A stretch of DNA of 64,000 bases from Metridium senile (Eukaryota > Cnidaria > Anthozoa > Actiniaria > Metridiidae): the NCBI GenBank assembly GCA_949775045.1, contig OX459096.1, forward strand, positions 38,921,316 through 38,985,315, read 5' to 3'. Below the pieces are notes generated by a model. It was not told where the DNA came from. It saw only the letters and a list, made by a program, of their open reading frames with translations, and did not search any database. The position numbers were made by a program, and so were the translations under genes. This document shows positions 62,783 to 64,000 of the stretch, in pieces. The stretch's first letter is position 1. The number at the start of each line of letters is the position of its first letter.

Positions 62783-63021
62783 ATAAGCCGCGTTTACGCT
62801 AGCAAATTTGTCGCGCGACAAGAGCGGCGATTTCAATGGCGATTTTATTGCAGCTTTGTCGCTGCAATTTCGAATACGCTCGAATTAAGGAGGCAGAAAA
62901 TCGCAGCAAGTTGCACTAAATTTCGAGCATGTTCAAAGTTGCATTGACAAATCTGCGATAAAATCGCCATTGAAATCGCAGCTCTTGTCGCGCGACAAAG
63001 TGCTAGTGTAAACGGGCCTAT
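62783..63021. mobile_element. MITE with GGCCCGTTTACACTAGCA-type ends
   Basis: The left end ATAAGCCGCGTTTACGCTAG is mirrored by CTAGTGTAAACGGGCCTAT. Inner arms TTTGTCGCGCGACAAGAGC and CAATGGCGATTTTAT pair with their inverses over about 70 bp. Confidence 0.8.
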
Positions 63022-63099
63022 AGGAGTTGTCCCGACTTTGCACTATATTGTCAAGCCATCATAATCATCCTCGCTCATCATCAATCATCGAATCATTCT

Positions 63100-63269
63100 A
63101 AGGGACGGACCATTAGAAAAATTCGAGCACAGCCTTAAAGAGAAAAAAAAAATTCGAGCACAGCCAGTATTCTGAAAAAAAGATCGTGCAAGACGAAAAA
63201 AAATAAATTCGTGCACATAGTTAGAGTGGGAAAAAAATATCGCGCAAAAAATCTAATGGTCCGTCCCTA
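63100..63269. mobile_element. MITE with AGGGACGGACCATTAG ends
   Basis: AGGGACGGACCATTAG is mirrored by CTAATGGTCCGTCCCT. The interior repeats AAAAAATTCGAGCACAG. Non-coding. Confidence 0.8.
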
Positions 63270-63403
63270 ATGCAAAGCTCGTCAGTTTGTCATTGCACTA
63301 CCCCAATCGCTATGATATACTATTTCTGTCGGTCAATTAAAAAGACTGCTTTTTAATTTCCATTTAGTACATTTAGAGTTAATTCATGTACACCTTCTCA
63401 TGA

Positions 63404-63586
63404 TAGAGTGGTTTTCATTAACCCGTGAAACACACTTTAGCGTAATATGCTTTATTACACTTTATTACACTTTAACTTTGTGTTATATAATCATTTGTTC
63501 AATAGTACTATTACACATTCACTTTATTACTGTAATAAAGCATATTACGCTAAAGTGTGTTTCACGGGTTAATGAAAACCACTCTA
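63404..63586. mobile_element. Long-arm foldback MITE, TAGAGTGGTTTTCATTAACC ends
   Basis: Arms of about 65 bp look nearly perfect: TAGAGTGGTTTTCATTAACC...AGCGTAATATGC with the exact inverse at the right. TA at both tips. The low divergence between arms suggests a young insertion. Confidence 0.85.
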
Positions 63587-64000
63587 ACGATAAAGGGTGA
63601 CAATAAGCAGTGGACAATAAGTGTCCATGTCATTGTCATGGTATTTTATTGTTGTTTTTCCAACCTCCCGTTAATGAGTACTGCTGACGATAGATTACCT
63701 GCCACACGTGTGTTCATACATTCCTGTCGTTGCTAGACGTCTTTTGATACTTAAGGTTGGAGGTTAAATAAATAAAAATACTTGAGCTTTAATACTAGTT
63801 AAACAAAACTAGCTGAATCCGTCATTCATAAATGAATTTTTTTGTATTTACTTTTAAATTTGTATTATTTGTAGATCAGAGCGGGGAGTAACGAATCAGA
63901 AACAATGAACAAATATAACGGGAAATATAATGAAAGATGAGATAAAGTATAACTGGAAGTACAGGAAAACTTAAGGGAGAAATCACGCCGATAAATATGT

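Overview
This is a eukaryotic, AT-rich, intron- and repeat-dense animal genome window. A cnidarian, probably an anthozoan, fits best; this is an inference from the intronless rhodopsin-type receptor, the many foldback MITEs, the hammerhead-type motifs of Penelope-like elements and the divergence of the conserved genes. Two conserved genes could be assembled from splice signals, both on the minus strand. The larger is a supervillin gene (coding 55077 down to 29765, 22 coding exons, 6738 nt, 2245 codons plus stop, every junction GT-AG and in phase). The smaller is a two-exon transcription factor (21041 to 20004, 300 aa) with a SNAG repressor motif on exon 1 and six C2H2 fingers on exon 2.

Layout. 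1-2567: gene-free flank with foldback repeats. 2568-11730: a composite mobile locus. Two near-identical 4.31 kb units lie head to tail (2838-7148 and 7149-11460), bracketed by two identical 272-bp repeats (2568-2839 and 11459-11730). Each 272-bp repeat has its own terminal inverted repeats, and a TA dinucleotide is found only at the outer edges of the whole block. Each unit carries a Tc1/mariner-type DD34E transposase on the plus strand, converging on a Rep-like gene on the minus strand: an HUH rolling-circle endonuclease followed, in another frame, by an SF3-type helicase. This pairing of a cut-and-paste transposase with a CRESS-DNA-type replication initiator, in tandem dimers with a perfectly palindromic unit junction and an iteron-like cluster, is the most unusual system in the window. 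12.2-13.8 kb: a frame-broken rhodopsin-type GPCR and a retropepsin fragment. 14-19.9 kb: MITEs. 20.0-21.0 kb: the SNAG zinc-finger gene. 21-29.2 kb: gene-free, with SINE fragments, Penelope/hammerhead-type repeat fragments and minisatellites. 29.2-55.2 kb: supervillin, whose introns are packed with minisatellites and foldback elements and whose 3' UTR starts directly in a 20-bp minisatellite. 55.2-61.3 kb: a putative long first intron and a probable non-coding first exon. 61.6-64 kb: gene-free with three strong foldback MITEs.

Functionally, supervillin would link actin and myosin II to membranes through gelsolin-like repeats and a C-terminal villin headpiece. The SNAG factor would be a DNA-binding repressor. 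The rest is mobile or repetitive DNA.
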